This document shows, one piece after another, positions 23,481-35,333 of a stretch of DNA of 64,000 nucleotides. Positions within the stretch are counted from its first letter, which is position 1. Each line of letters starts with the position of its first letter. The translations under genes and the position numbers were made by a program. This stretch comes from Manihot esculenta (taxonomy: Eukaryota; Streptophyta; Magnoliopsida; Malpighiales; Euphorbiaceae): positions 25,786,716 through 25,850,715 of the forward strand of contig NC_035176.2 of assembly GCF_001659605.2 (NCBI RefSeq), in the 5' to 3' direction. The notes under the pieces were generated by a model, which had not been told where the DNA came from, did not search any database, and saw nothing but the letters and a program-made list of their open reading frames with translations.

Positions 23481-24771
23481 TAATAAAATAATATTATATT
23501 TTTCATAAAACTTTTTTTTAAATATAATAACATACGTAAAATAAAAATAAAAATAATAGTTTTCCTTTTTTAATCCATTTATTACACTTAAATATTATTT
23601 TTAATTAAACATGTAATTTTAAAATGTATTAAAATAAATTATTTTTATTAAGTTATAAAATAAAACTTTTTCCTTTTTAGTTTTTTAAATATAATAATGG
23701 ATGTAAAATAAAAATAAAATATCCTTTTTTATTCCATTTATTACACTTAAATATTATTTTATTATTTTTTAATTAAAAATATAATTTTAAAATTTATTAA
23801 ATTAAATTATTTTTATTAAGTTATAAAATAAAAATATTAAATAAATAAATTCAACTTATTCATTACGAACATATATAAATTTAAAAAAATAATTTAACCA
23901 AACAAATAAATAATATAAAATGATCACAATGCAGTAGTGACCATTTTTTCAGTACAACGGTCACTATTTTATTTTTATAAATACATTTTAAAATTATATA
24001 TATAAATAATTATAATAAATTAAAAAATAATAAAATTAAAAATTAAAATTTAAGTGTAATAAATTAAGTAAAAAGTAAAAAAAAAATTATTGTTTATTCA
24101 TTGACTGGAGTACTGAAAATAGGAGGAACCATTGTAACGTTAAGTTTTATTCTATTTTATTTTTATTATATTTTTAATTAAATATGTATTTTAAAATTTA
24201 TTAAATATTAATTTATAAAAAATACATTAATAAATAAAAAAAAATGAATTACTAAGCTCATAAAATAAAACAATAATAAATAAAAATTATGGGTGTAATT
24301 GATTATAGGGGTTATGAGTTTTTTTATCTCCAATTTAGAATTAAGAATTTTGAAAAAAAATAATTTAAATGATTTTTTTGTTAATTTTTGTTTGAAATGG
24401 GAGAATTTAATTGTTTTTAATTTTAGAATTTCACATTCCTTGCTATTTATGTTTGCAGAAACCCTGGATATTAAATCCTATTATCCCTCTCCTTGGCTAG
24501 AGAGACTTGCCTTTTTTATTTTTTATTTTTTCTCCTTATCACCTAAGGGTTTCAGAGTATTATTATTTAAATAATATAAATTAAAATTTTTTTTACAAAT
24601 TTAATATAATTTTTAAATAATTTACACAATTAATATTTACTTAAAAAAATCACTCGAAACAATATTTTATACTTCATGTGAGTCTTTTTAAAAACACTAC
24701 TGAATTAGATATTTTTAAATTTGATTTGATTAGATGAAATTATAGTTTCTTAAAATGTTTATAGTATTTAC
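22253..24771. other. AT-rich gene-free stretch with internal repeats
   Basis: No gene is supported. A pair of similar blocks of about 170 bp, each containing TTCCATTTATTACACTTAAA-like wording, begins near 23510 and 23680, and a related inverted block occurs near 24000-24090. A TA microsatellite is listed separately. The 91-aa frame at 24299-24574 resembles nothing I know. Confidence 0.45.
23428..23477. repeat. (TA)n microsatellite
   Basis: About 25 uninterrupted TA units. Likely polymorphic in length. Confidence 0.95.
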
Positions 24772-26845
24772 TGTAACGACCCGAAAATCGGACCGCTACC
24801 GACGCTAGGATCCAGGTCGACTTAAGGTCGCTGGAACCCGTAGCAAACCTGCTATACTCTCTGTGTACCTGTAAAGTCTCATACATGATCATACATTTTC
24901 TGTACAAACATAAAACTTTTCTCTGAACCAAGGTTCAACCTGTGCATGCACTATCTCTGCACTACAAAACCCCTTACTAGAGCTTGCTCTAGACGGGTTA
25001 CACTTATACTATGTAAGCCTGGTTTTCACATACTCAAAAACACATGTACATAAAAAGGAACAGACCATGTATACAAAAGGGATTTACAATACATATGGGT
25101 CAAGCACACTACTAAACGCTATACATCTCTTTATAAAAGTACATGTCCACACTATGCTATTACAATTCTTTTACTCTTCCTGAACTCTGCTGAACTTTCC
25201 CTGACCTCTGATCCTGCAAGACTGGGGTTAAAGGAGAGGGATGAGCTATACTAGCCTAGTGAGTAGAACAGATAAACATATGAAGAAAACATGCTCACAT
25301 GGAATGCATCACATCACAAGTAAATCACCCATCTCAGACGGACAGATTCAAAATTCCCTCTAAACTGTGCCCGGCCCGCGAAGGAGCTCCTCAGGACTTT
25401 ATTCCGCACCCTCTGGTGCTCTGTGCCCGGCCCTCTCAGGGCTCCTCAGGACTTTACTCCGAGGGCTAATGAATCCACTCTATGTCCGATCCGTACAAGC
25501 ATAGAATAATGTAATGCGTTACATTAGTGTATTCTAGTGCACTCAACCTATTACATATCATGATGCATGGAACATGCTAAAAGCATTTAAGTTCTCAGAT
25601 CAAAAGATTTAGTTTAGTTTCACTCACCTCTGGCTGACTCTGAACTGACTCTGCAAACTCTGAAGCAGTGCTCACTGCTGCTCTCTTCGGTTCCTCTGGT
25701 CCGTTCCTACACAGGTGGACTCAAATGAGGGACTAAGAACAACTCTATCAAACTCCCCAAAACCCTCCTAAACCATCCTAAAACAATTAAGCAAAAAAAT
25801 GCTGGACATGGCACTTTCGGCGGCAAGTTCGGCGGCCGAAAGTCCCTTCCAGAGACGAAACTCAGGCACTTTCGGCGGCACTTCGGCTGCCGAAAGTCCT
25901 CTCCAGAGAAGAAAGTCTCTAACCTTCGGCAGCACCTTCGGCGGCCGAAATCCCCCTCCAGAGCCGAAAGTCCAAACTTTCGGGGGCAAGTTTAGGCAGC
26001 CGAAATCACCTCCTTTGCATGTTCGGCTGCCGAACCTTCCTTCGGCGGCCGAAACTGGGTTTGCCAGTAAGGCAGAACCCTGCTCTACTTCATGCACAAC
26101 TTTCCCCACTTCACTCAAACATGCAACCCAACTTTCCATAACCTGCATATACTCAAGTATAGGCACAAAGGGGTCCAAAACTAACTTAAAACCCCAACAA
26201 ACATCACAACTAAACACACATACATGCTTTGACCACAAATCAACCAAAAACCTCAACGTAACCTAAACATGCATCTCTATCCATAAAACTCCATAAAACC
26301 TTTATAAAACATGAAAAGAAGTTCAGGATCTTCACTTACCTCTTACAAACAAGAAGATAAACGATCCCAACGTGGAGATATGGAGAAACTCTCCCTCAAA
26401 GTCTCCAACTTCAAAACTTTTGGTTGAGTTGCTCAAAGAGCTTCAAAACAATATAAAACCCGTCAAACCTTTGAAAGATTTGAAGAAAACATGAAGATCA
26501 CTCAAGGAAAAGCATGGTCTCACCTCTGTCTGTGAAAATGGAAGAAATCTTATTCATTCACCGACCTAGGGCCTTTTATAGGTGGCTGGCCAGACCACCT
26601 TCGGCGGCCTAACATGATTCCAAACTCATGCATGTTCGGCGGCCGAACTTCACCTTCGGCGGCCGAACCTGGCATTTCTTCCTTGGTGCATTTCTTTCAA
26701 AACCTCATTTCTTTTTATACTTAAAACATTAAAATATACTCAAATACTTTAGAAAAACATAACGCTTACCCTTCTAGAGGATTCCGACATCTTGGATTCC
26801 ACCGAAGAGTAGAATTCTGATGCCGGACTCTAGCCGGATATTACA
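24772..26845 (-). mobile_element. Solo LTR of the gypsy family (2,074 bp)
   Basis: On the minus strand the block begins TGTAATATCCGGCTAGAG and ends GGGTCGTTACA. It matches the LTR at 58906-61144 end to end, but no internal region adjoins it. The flanks are TTTAC at 24767-24771 and 26846-26850, a perfect 5-bp target duplication. This is the footprint left when two LTRs of an integrated element recombine. It contains five exact copies of the TTCGGCGGCCGAA motif plus variants. The 155-162 aa open frames inside it are made of this motif and are not genes. Confidence 0.93.
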
Positions 26846-26850
26846 TTTAC

Positions 26851-27621
26851 CAATTTTTTTTAAAAAATGAAAATTGAAAATTGATGAAATAAAATTTAAA
26901 ATTTCTTAAATTTAATCAGAAATTTAATCAGATATACTTTTAAATTTGTGAGTGCGTATTTATCATTTTCATTAGCATTTTATTTAGAAAAAATTATTAT
27001 TTAATCCATATAATTTAATAAAATTAATTAGTTAATTTTTTATCATTAAAAATATACTAAATGTCCTTTATTATTTTAAATTATTAATTATTTAATTTTT
27101 CTCATTAATTATATGAATTAAGTAGTAATTATTTTTAAATTATAATAGGTAAATAATTATTATTATAAAATTACTAAATTACACAATTGTTTTTTTGAAA
27201 TTATAAGAATTAAATAACTATATTTTAAAATCATAAATACCAATAAAAAATATTTTAATTATTTTACATATAATTAACTGCTTATATAAACATTAAATGG
27301 TTTGATTATTTGAAATGAAATGGACTAAATAGTTAATTACTTAAAAAATGACTATTTAATTTTAAATTTTTACTATTTGTTATACTAAATTATATTTAGC
27401 TATATTATAATGAAAATATTAATATTATTATTGGAATTGATCATGTTGAAACTTTTTCTTTTTTTTTTTTTGAAGTTAAAACTTTTTCTTATTTAACATG
27501 GGAAACCACAAAAAACATATGATATATAAAAAAACTTAAAAAGACCAAACTGTAAATTTAATACCGAAGAAAATCATCAACTTAATTTACATTTACTTTA
27601 AAGAGGGAAGATGAGTATATG
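26851..27621. other. AT-rich intergenic DNA, no gene seen
   Basis: No coding sequence, structural RNA or clear repeat was found here. Confidence 0.5.
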
Positions 27622-28078
27622 TAGGAGTCAGCTGTATTCGGTTGAAACTGAAAAAACTGATCGAATCGAATCGATTTAAAAATTTAGTTCGATTTTTTAT
27701 ACATTTCGGTTCGGTTCGGTTTTAATTTCAAAAATTTCGGTTATTTCGATTCGGTTCGATTTTGATCAGAAAAAAATCGAAAAAATCGAAGCGAATCGAT
27801 TAGTGATAATAATATATTTTCTCAATAATATAGAGAAATTAAATCATATTAAAATTAAAATATTTTAATTAAATTTTAAAATATTAAAAATAAAATGTAA
27901 AAAATTATTAAAAATCGAAACCGATCAAATCGAATCGAACCGAATCAAACCGGTTCAGTTCGATTCGGTTTCTAACCAAAATCGATTCGGTTCAATTTTC
28001 ATAAACACTAAAATTTCGATTTTCGGTTTATTCGGTTCAGTTCGTTTCAAAATCGAACCGATCGAATACTCACCCCTA
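27622..28078. mobile_element. hAT-type MITE, second good copy
   Basis: Same family as 14611-15080: TAGGAGTCAGC...TTCGGTT on the left, AACCGATCGAATACTCACCCCTA on the right in shorter words, with an AT-rich core. Flanks GTATATG (27615-27621) and GTATCATG (28079-28086) look like a target duplication with one base lost. Confidence 0.8.
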
Positions 28079-29214
28079 GTATCATGCGGTTCTAACATTT
28101 CTCAATTTATGGACAAAGGGCACATATGTTGGAGGTAATTTTGCTTTTTGAAATACTAGTGGTATTAATTTTTAAAAATATTCTCTTACTTTCCGTTACA
28201 TCAAGCTATCGGTCTTTTTTGAGTATTCACAATAAAAGAATAAAATTAATTTTTATAATTTTAAAATATAACGGTTTAATCTCTATAATTTTAAAAAAAT
28301 AATTATGCAATATATATAATTTTAAAATAATAACTATTTTATTTATATAATTTAAAAATAACAACTACTTAGTCCATATAATTGATGAGAAAATTAAATA
28401 ATTGATGATATGAAATAATATGAGCATTTAGTATATTTCAAGTAATAGAAGAATTGGCTAGTTAATTTTATTAAATTATATAGATTAAATAGTAATTATT
28501 TCTAAATAGTATTTTGCATTTGAAAATCATATTTTCATTAGCTTTTTAGAAATAATAGGTTAGATCAGATCAAATCAAGTCTAAAAATACTAATTTCAGT
28601 GGCCTTTTTAAAAGTCATTATGTAAATAAATAAAATACATTTTTTAAATCGCATTTTCTTAAACCAACACTAATTGTGTAAGTTGTTTCAAAATTGTAAT
28701 AAATTTGTAAATGTTTTTTTATTTACATTATTTTAATAATCATCATGTTTTTAAAATCCTTTGATTAGCCAAGCCACACCATCGGCTTCTCAGAGATATT
28801 TTTCTCCTAATCCAGCAGTGGATTTCTATCATCATTGCCGGATTGGAGTGTGAATAGTTATTATTTTTTTTATTTAAGTGTAAATTAAATATTTTTTGAG
28901 ATACTTTCTAAATCTATATGTCCTTTTTTGTTTATGCTCTATTTGATATGGCTCTATTATAGTATTTATGTTAAAGAGGAAAAGATATTTTGAGGGTAGA
29001 AGTATTACTTAAAGATCTCTCGATGACTAGCCCCTTCAGCAAGAGGAGATTGAGAAGTTATAGATGTTGCCTCCTCCTTTGGCTATACTTTTTTCAACTT
29101 GGAGTCTTTTTTTTGGGATTTTAAGTCGTTATTGGTTGTTTCTATTGCAATCACTTTTCATTGGTTGGCACTTGTAAAACGATGAAGTTGTTTACAAGTT
29201 TTGTATCTTGTGAG
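28079..29214. other. Intergenic DNA, no gene seen
   Basis: AT-rich up to about 28970, then more balanced up to the copia insertion. No recognisable coding sequence. Confidence 0.45.
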
Positions 29215-29219
29215 CTAGG

Positions 29220-29669
29220 TCTTGGAAAAATAGGATAAAACAATGAAATTTGAGTTGTTTTGAACACTGTCCTTAAGTATTTATTTTGTAATCCTCTAGG
29301 ATTAAATATGTTCTTCTGGGATTTAATTTTCATGATCAGACAATAAGAATTTATCTCTAATTTATAACCCAGCAGAAAACACAGATAAAAAAAAATAAAG
29401 TAGAAAATTGGGAGTTCATATCTTTGTAAAGATTGAGGCTATTTATAGTGGAAAAACCGACCGTTATATATGGTTATAAAAATCTTGAGATAATATAATA
29501 AAATTATAACGGTCAGATTTAATATTATATTTAAATCTCATAAATAAAATATTTAATGACTATAAAATCTTCAATGACCATAAAATCTTTAATGACCATA
29601 AAATTTTTAGTTACTATAAAATCTTCAACGACTATAAAATCTTTTGAAATCTAAACTAATTTTACAACA
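29220..29669 (-). repeat. 3' LTR of the minus-strand copia element
   Basis: Matches 32972-33341 but is about 80 bp longer, because a unit of roughly 20 bp (GACTATAAAATCTTCAA-like) is repeated four to five times at 29555-29645 and only about once in the other LTR. Confidence 0.85.
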
Positions 29670-30220
29670 ATCCCCCACAGATTTCAAAAGAATTTTCATT
29701 GCTGGATTTAGAAATTTAGTGTATATGTTTCGAATCTGGTGTCTTTTAGACTATGAATCAGATCTAGATTAATAAGACTTAACATACAGAGGAATTGGTG
29801 AAACTTTTGTTTCTATGAACCAAAAACTCTTTTTGTATGCTAATATCCCATCAATCTCATAACACTCCACAGATCTTGTTGTTAATGTTGTTTTGTGCTA
29901 ATAGGCCATGCGCTCGCCTGGTAGTTTATAAGTGCTCCAGAGATTATGCCACAATCTCATAGAAGCGGCCCCACTCCACACTTATATAGGTGATATCATC
30001 AAGTGTATACTGTAATTTATACACCACCCATAAGGGATATGAATATCATTAAGAGCTTCCATCTCATCCTCTCATTAATGCAGTCTAGCACTTCTCATAC
30101 CATAGGAAGGGACAACAATAAATAGTGCTAGCAGAACTAACAAGTGACTTGTTATTACCCATATGAACATTTTTCATGGGATCTCCAATCACAAAGGTTG
30201 GGTTTCCATCACTGTTAATT

Positions 30221-32946
30221 TCAAATTGACTCAAGTCTCATTCCCCTCGATGTTTCATCTATTAGTTTTCTCCCTAAAGGTTTAGTTAGAGGATCAGCCA
30301 AATTCACTTCTAACTTCACATAATCAATGAAAATAGTTCCATCTTTCAGCAGCTGCTTAATAACATTATGTTTCAGACGAGTATGTCTATTCTTACCATT
30401 GAAAGTTTTATTCTTTGCAATGGCTATTGCCGGTTGGCAATCACAACGCATTGATACAGATGGTGTTGGTGAAAAATTCATTAAATGCAGCAGACTCCCA
30501 ATGATCTATGCATATTCAGATTGAACAACAGAGTCACCTCTATTTTTCTTTAATTGACAGTTAGGATCATAAGGGGTACTCACTGGTTTGACATTAAAAT
30601 GACCTAACTTCCTTAGAAACTTTTCAATATAATGCTCTTGTGATAGAATTAGACTATCATTCTTCCTTGTGATTCTAACTCTCAAAATCACGTTTGCCTC
30701 TCCTATATCTTTCATATCAAATTTAGAGGCAATGAAAGCTTTTGATTTACAAACTATATCGTAACTTGTACAAAAAATAAACATATCATCCACATATAAA
30801 CAAATAATCACAGATTTATCATTTATACGTTTTGTATATACACACTTATCAACTTCAACAGAGGTAAAACCATCATTCAACAAAACTTGATCAAATTTCT
30901 CATGCCACTGTTTGGAGACTTGTTTTAAACCATATAATGATCTAAGAAGTTTGCAGACTTTATTTTCTTGACAAAAAACAATACAACCATCAAGTTGTAC
31001 CATATAAATTTCTTCTTCCAAGTCTCCATTTAAAAAAAGCTGTTTTAATATCCATTTGATGAATAACAAGTTTATGTATAGAAGCTAAAACAATTAATTA
31101 CTCTAATAGAAGAAATTCTGTCTCAGGAAGCTAAAGCAAGTTTATGTATAGAAACTAAAGCAAACTTATAAACTTGAGTTTATAAGTTTCAGCATAACTT
31201 ATAAATATGCAATCAGAAGTTTTTGAACCTATTTTTCATTTTTTAGGATCAGGAAGAATTACTTTAGCAAGACACCCCCACACTTTTAAATATTTTAAGT
31301 TAGATGTATAACATTTCCAAAGTTCATAGAGTGTTTTATCAGTTTTCTTATAGAGTATCCTATTTAGTAAATAATAAGCAGATAATAAAGTTTCCCCCAA
31401 AGATTATTAGGTAAGGAAGGACTTATTAATAAAGCATTCATCATTTTCTTTTAATGTTCTATTTTTTCTTTCCGCTACTCCATTAGATTCAGGTGAATAA
31501 GGTGGAGTAAATTCATGAATTATTCCTTCCTTCTCACAAAAGTCATTAAATAAGATATATTCTCCACCTCTATCTGATCTAATTCTTTTTATTTTCCTAT
31601 TTAATTAATTTTCTACTTCAGCTTTATACAATTGAAACATATCAAATGCTCCATCTTTGTTTCTAAGCAAATATACTTTAGTATATCTAGAATAGTCATC
31701 AATAAAAGTTACATAGTTTGTTTTAAATCTCCTAAGTCTGTGTGTATTAAACTAAGCAATTCAGATTCACTATGTGTAGTTGAATATGATTTTTTTGTTG
31801 ACTTAGATTCTACACAAATCTCACATTTATTTAAACATGTATTACCAGTGTTAGATATTATACCAAAATATTGCATTTCTTTTCTTTTTTTTTAATATAA
31901 GAAGCACTAACATATCCTAATCTAGCATGCCATAAATCAAAAGAATCAAGCAAGAAAGCACAAGAAGATGCATTCCATTTGTTATTGCAAAAATATTGAG
32001 AACAAAGAGTTCCTGATTACAATAACCTTTTTCAATAAAAATATCATTTTTAGTCAGTATAATTTTGTCTAACCAAAAAGACACTTTAATCCCAACCTTT
32101 CCCAATAGAGCTATAGAAATTAAATTAACTCTCATATTATGTACATGAAATACCTCATTAAGTGTCAAGGTCTTGCCAGATGTGAATTTGAGAAGAACTT
32201 TCCCTTTACCAAGGACACTTGTAGTCCTAGAATCATCCAAATATACATGTTTTTCTCCTTCCCCCATTGTAGAGTAGGAGGTAAATGCATTTCTGTTTGC
32301 ACAGATATGCCTAGTAACACCAGAATCTACTACCATTCTTGCACATTAGCTACAAGAAAAGTTTGAGAAATGACAACAACGATAATTTTATCTCCTTCAA
32401 CTAAATTCACTTTTGGTTTAAGAAGATTATCATTTATCACTCTTTTCCTGCACTGAGGTGTATGATGATCCGGCTTATCACATACAAAACAATGTCCTTT
32501 CTTTTTAAATGTGGGATTATTAAACTTAGGTTTGCAATCATATTTCTTATTTTCGTACCTGTTATTTTATTTATGCACTTTTTCTTGTACAAGATTTGCT
32601 CTTGTAGCCAGCATTCTCAGCAGTATATTTCAATTGAATCCCATATTTCATTGAATCCCATATTTCCTTGACTTCCTTGTAAGAACAGTAGTTATCAAAG
32701 AGATCGTTAGAAAGAGTACTGATAATTGTATGCCTACATACCTTATTAGAATAGGCCCAGATTTCATACAACTTTGAATCAACAGCAAGTACAGGATTTG
32801 ATTCTCAATCTTCGAGATGTCAGGAAAAGATTTGGCTATGAAACAACAGACAGAAGAGACCCACCATTTGCAGAAGCAGAGACAGTAATAATGTCATTGG
32901 AAGCGGGCAATGCAGAAGCAGAGACAATGACAACATTTGGTTCCAT
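30221..32946 (-). pseudogene. Copia gag-pol remnant
   Basis: In element order: a start at 32946 (MEPNVVIVSASA) and a gag piece (HTIISTLSNDLFDNYCSYKE, near 32720); the protease with its active-site VDSG at 32336-31917; integrase core words (DRGGEYILFNDF, YSPESNGVAERKNRT) between 31610 and 31440; reverse transcriptase at 31069-30506 with LYGLKQ and the catalytic YVDD; and the end of RNase H at 30481-30221 with ADPLTKPL. Segments between integrase and RT, and between RT and RNase H, are shorter than usual, so deletions as well as stops have disabled it. Confidence 0.88.
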
Positions 32947-32971
32947 TTGTATAAAGATAAATCCTTAAGAT

Positions 32972-33341
32972 TGTTGGAAAACTAGAATGAAATAATGAAA
33001 TCTGAGTCGTGTTGAACACTGTCCTTAAGGATTTATTTTGTAATCCCCCAGAATTAAACAGGCTCTTCTGGGATTTAATTTCCAGGATCAAGACAACAAG
33101 AATTTATCTCTAATTTATAATCCAGAGAAAAGAAAAAAATAAAGTAGAAAAATGAGAGTTCGTATTTTTGTAAAGATGGAGACTATTTATAGTGGAAAAA
33201 CCGACCGTTATATATGATTATAAAAATCTTGAGATAATATAATAAAATCATAACAGTCAGATTTAATATTATATTTAAATCTCATAAATAAAATATTTAA
33301 TGATAATAAAATCTTTTGAAATCTAAACTAATTTTACAACA
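32972..33341 (-). repeat. 5' LTR of the minus-strand copia element
   Basis: Direct repeat of 29220-29669. On the minus strand it runs from TGTTGTAAAATTAG to TTTTCCAACA. The sequence expected to serve as primer-binding site just inside it is not recognisable. Confidence 0.83.
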
Positions 33342-33346
33342 CTAGA

Positions 33347-35333
33347 TGAGATGAGAAAGTGTCTCGAGCTCTGATGTCGCTATTTTCTGCATTGTTATTC
33401 ATCTTTTTTCAAAATCATAATGCTAATTTATTTGGTATGAGTCCATTTTTCTAAATTAGTAAGTTAAAAAACCATATGATTTTTCAAATTTCTTGAGCTA
33501 GCTTGGGTTGCATGTTGCTGTTTTTCTCGTTGGAATGTGAACTTCAAGGTTGATCCTCTCTTCAACTGAGTCTTTTTTTTTTTAAAATCAAATATTTATT
33601 TCTTTTTAAGGTTTGGTTAGGTTAAATAGACTTTATTTATGAGTTGGGTTTAATAGGAGATATTTTTTTATTGTGTTGATTCTAGCGGATTTATGTATCA
33701 AGATATTTTTAAAGATACTTTTATATTTTTTTTTTGCAACAAAAGATCTTTGGATACTTTTCATTTATTTTAATACATAAACTTTTGTATTGTAAAAGGA
33801 AAAATATGATATAAATTATATATAAAATAAATCACAATTTAAAATCGCTATTTAAAAAATAAAAAAATTGTGTCAAATAAGTTTAAATTCTTTATCCATA
33901 CAAAAATAAGTGAAAAAAACGTGATAGTTTGAGCTCATTTTTATTTTGACATGTGTATTAAGATATCTTCATGTATTTTATTTTTTTATTAGATAATACA
34001 TAGTTTAATTAAAAAAATAATAAGCATTCAATCCACTATACTATGAAATAAACATTTAGTAATTACTCAATTATTCAATTTAATTAATTTATTTCTTATA
34101 ATTATTGATATTTATTTAAAATAAAAAAAATTAAAAAAATTAGTTTGATTACGTAAGATTTTCTTTTTTAAATTATTTTTATTTTCGTTAATATGGTTAA
34201 GGTAATAAATATTATTTACTCTTTCCATAATATACTCTCTCTTCATGTTACTCAATTAAAAATTATTTAAATCATTTTTATTAATTATTATTATTTTTTT
34301 AAAGTAAAACTACGTATTGTATTATTATTAATTATTATTAAACCTAATAAATTTTACTTTTTAATACATTAATAAGTTATTAAATACATTATTATTTAAA
34401 AAGAAAGTAATTTATAATTTAGAATAAATAAAAAATACATTTTAATTAAGATTTGAACCTGAGCAATTTTTAAAGAGATTTTAATACTAATAAATTAAAA
34501 TAAATTGATAAAATAAATAAATTTTTATATATAATTTATTTAAAATTTGTTTCGAAGGGCATAGATTTGACACCACCTATCAGAAGCTGCCAAATGCAAT
34601 AGTGGCAGAAAAGAGAAATTCAGAAAGTTTTGGGTGATCTATACAAAATTTTATAAAATCATGGTTGATTAATAAATAGAGAATTATCCAAGTGCCTGCA
34701 GTGAAAAGGCATAGGGAGTAGAGAAACATAGATTTACCTATAACCCCACTCACAGCTGAACTAATGATAGGACCGGAGAGCAATTAAGTGAAAATTGAAG
34801 GCTATTTTAGTCATTTCAGCATAAAGTTAAACAGGAGAAGGAGTGTCTTAGACTTAAAATTTGACACGATCACAGGGCTTTTATGGTAAATTTAGGTACC
34901 AAAGCCATTATGATATCTGCAACAGCAACTCGACCCATCAAAAATTAATCCAAAAAAAAATATTCTTAAAAAAAAGAAAAAAAATTTAGAAATTCTCAAA
35001 CCGATAAACGTTTTTGGGTTTGCAGGTACTTGTATCTATCTTTCCTTTTCTAGTTTTTTCTTAATTTATTCAATTAAGAAACGTTTTTACTGTCTTTATT
35101 TTCAGTTTGCTAAGATTACAAGCTTAGCTTCTATTCCTGCAACTGATTCTTCATCTTTCTCTTTCAACAGTGTTTTTTGTCTCGGTGTTTATGGGTTCTG
35201 TTTGTAAATTGGTATTATATTTTGTAGCTGAAATTCCATAGTATGTTCATCACTGTGTTGGAGTTTTAGAGGTGAAGAGAACTGGTTCTGACATTATTAC
35301 AAACTGTTTATGTGAGCTCCTTGATTCGACAAC
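33347..35333 (+). other. Intergenic DNA and upstream region of the LEUNIG-like gene
   Basis: 33347-34560 is AT-rich with no gene. From 34560 the composition becomes more balanced and probably includes the promoter and the 5' untranslated region of the following gene. A leader intron is possible, since TTTGCAG|GTACTTG near 35025 could mix donor or acceptor roles. The transcription start cannot be placed. Confidence 0.35.

Larger units (their letters stand above)
29220..33341 (-). mobile_element. Copia retrotransposon with both LTRs, degenerate (4.1 kb)
   Basis: Two direct repeats, 29220-29669 and 32972-33341, bound copia coding remnants on the minus strand. On that strand each LTR begins TGTTGTAAAATTAG. 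A polypurine tract (TGTGGGGGA on the minus strand, about 29671-29680) adjoins the LTR at 29669, which makes the left copy the 3' LTR. Flanks CTAGG (29215-29219) and CTAGA (33342-33346) fit a 5-bp target duplication with one change. The element is short because parts of gag, integrase-RT and RNase H are missing. Confidence 0.88.

Noticed and set aside
24299..24574. 91-aa open frame in AT-rich DNA
   Set aside because: Phe/Leu/Ile-rich translation as expected by chance from T-rich sequence; no motif.
25768..26266. Overlapping 155-162 aa open frames on both strands
   Set aside because: They lie inside the solo LTR and consist of translations of the TTCGGCGGCCGAA motif. Similar frames occur in the LTR at 59986-60603.
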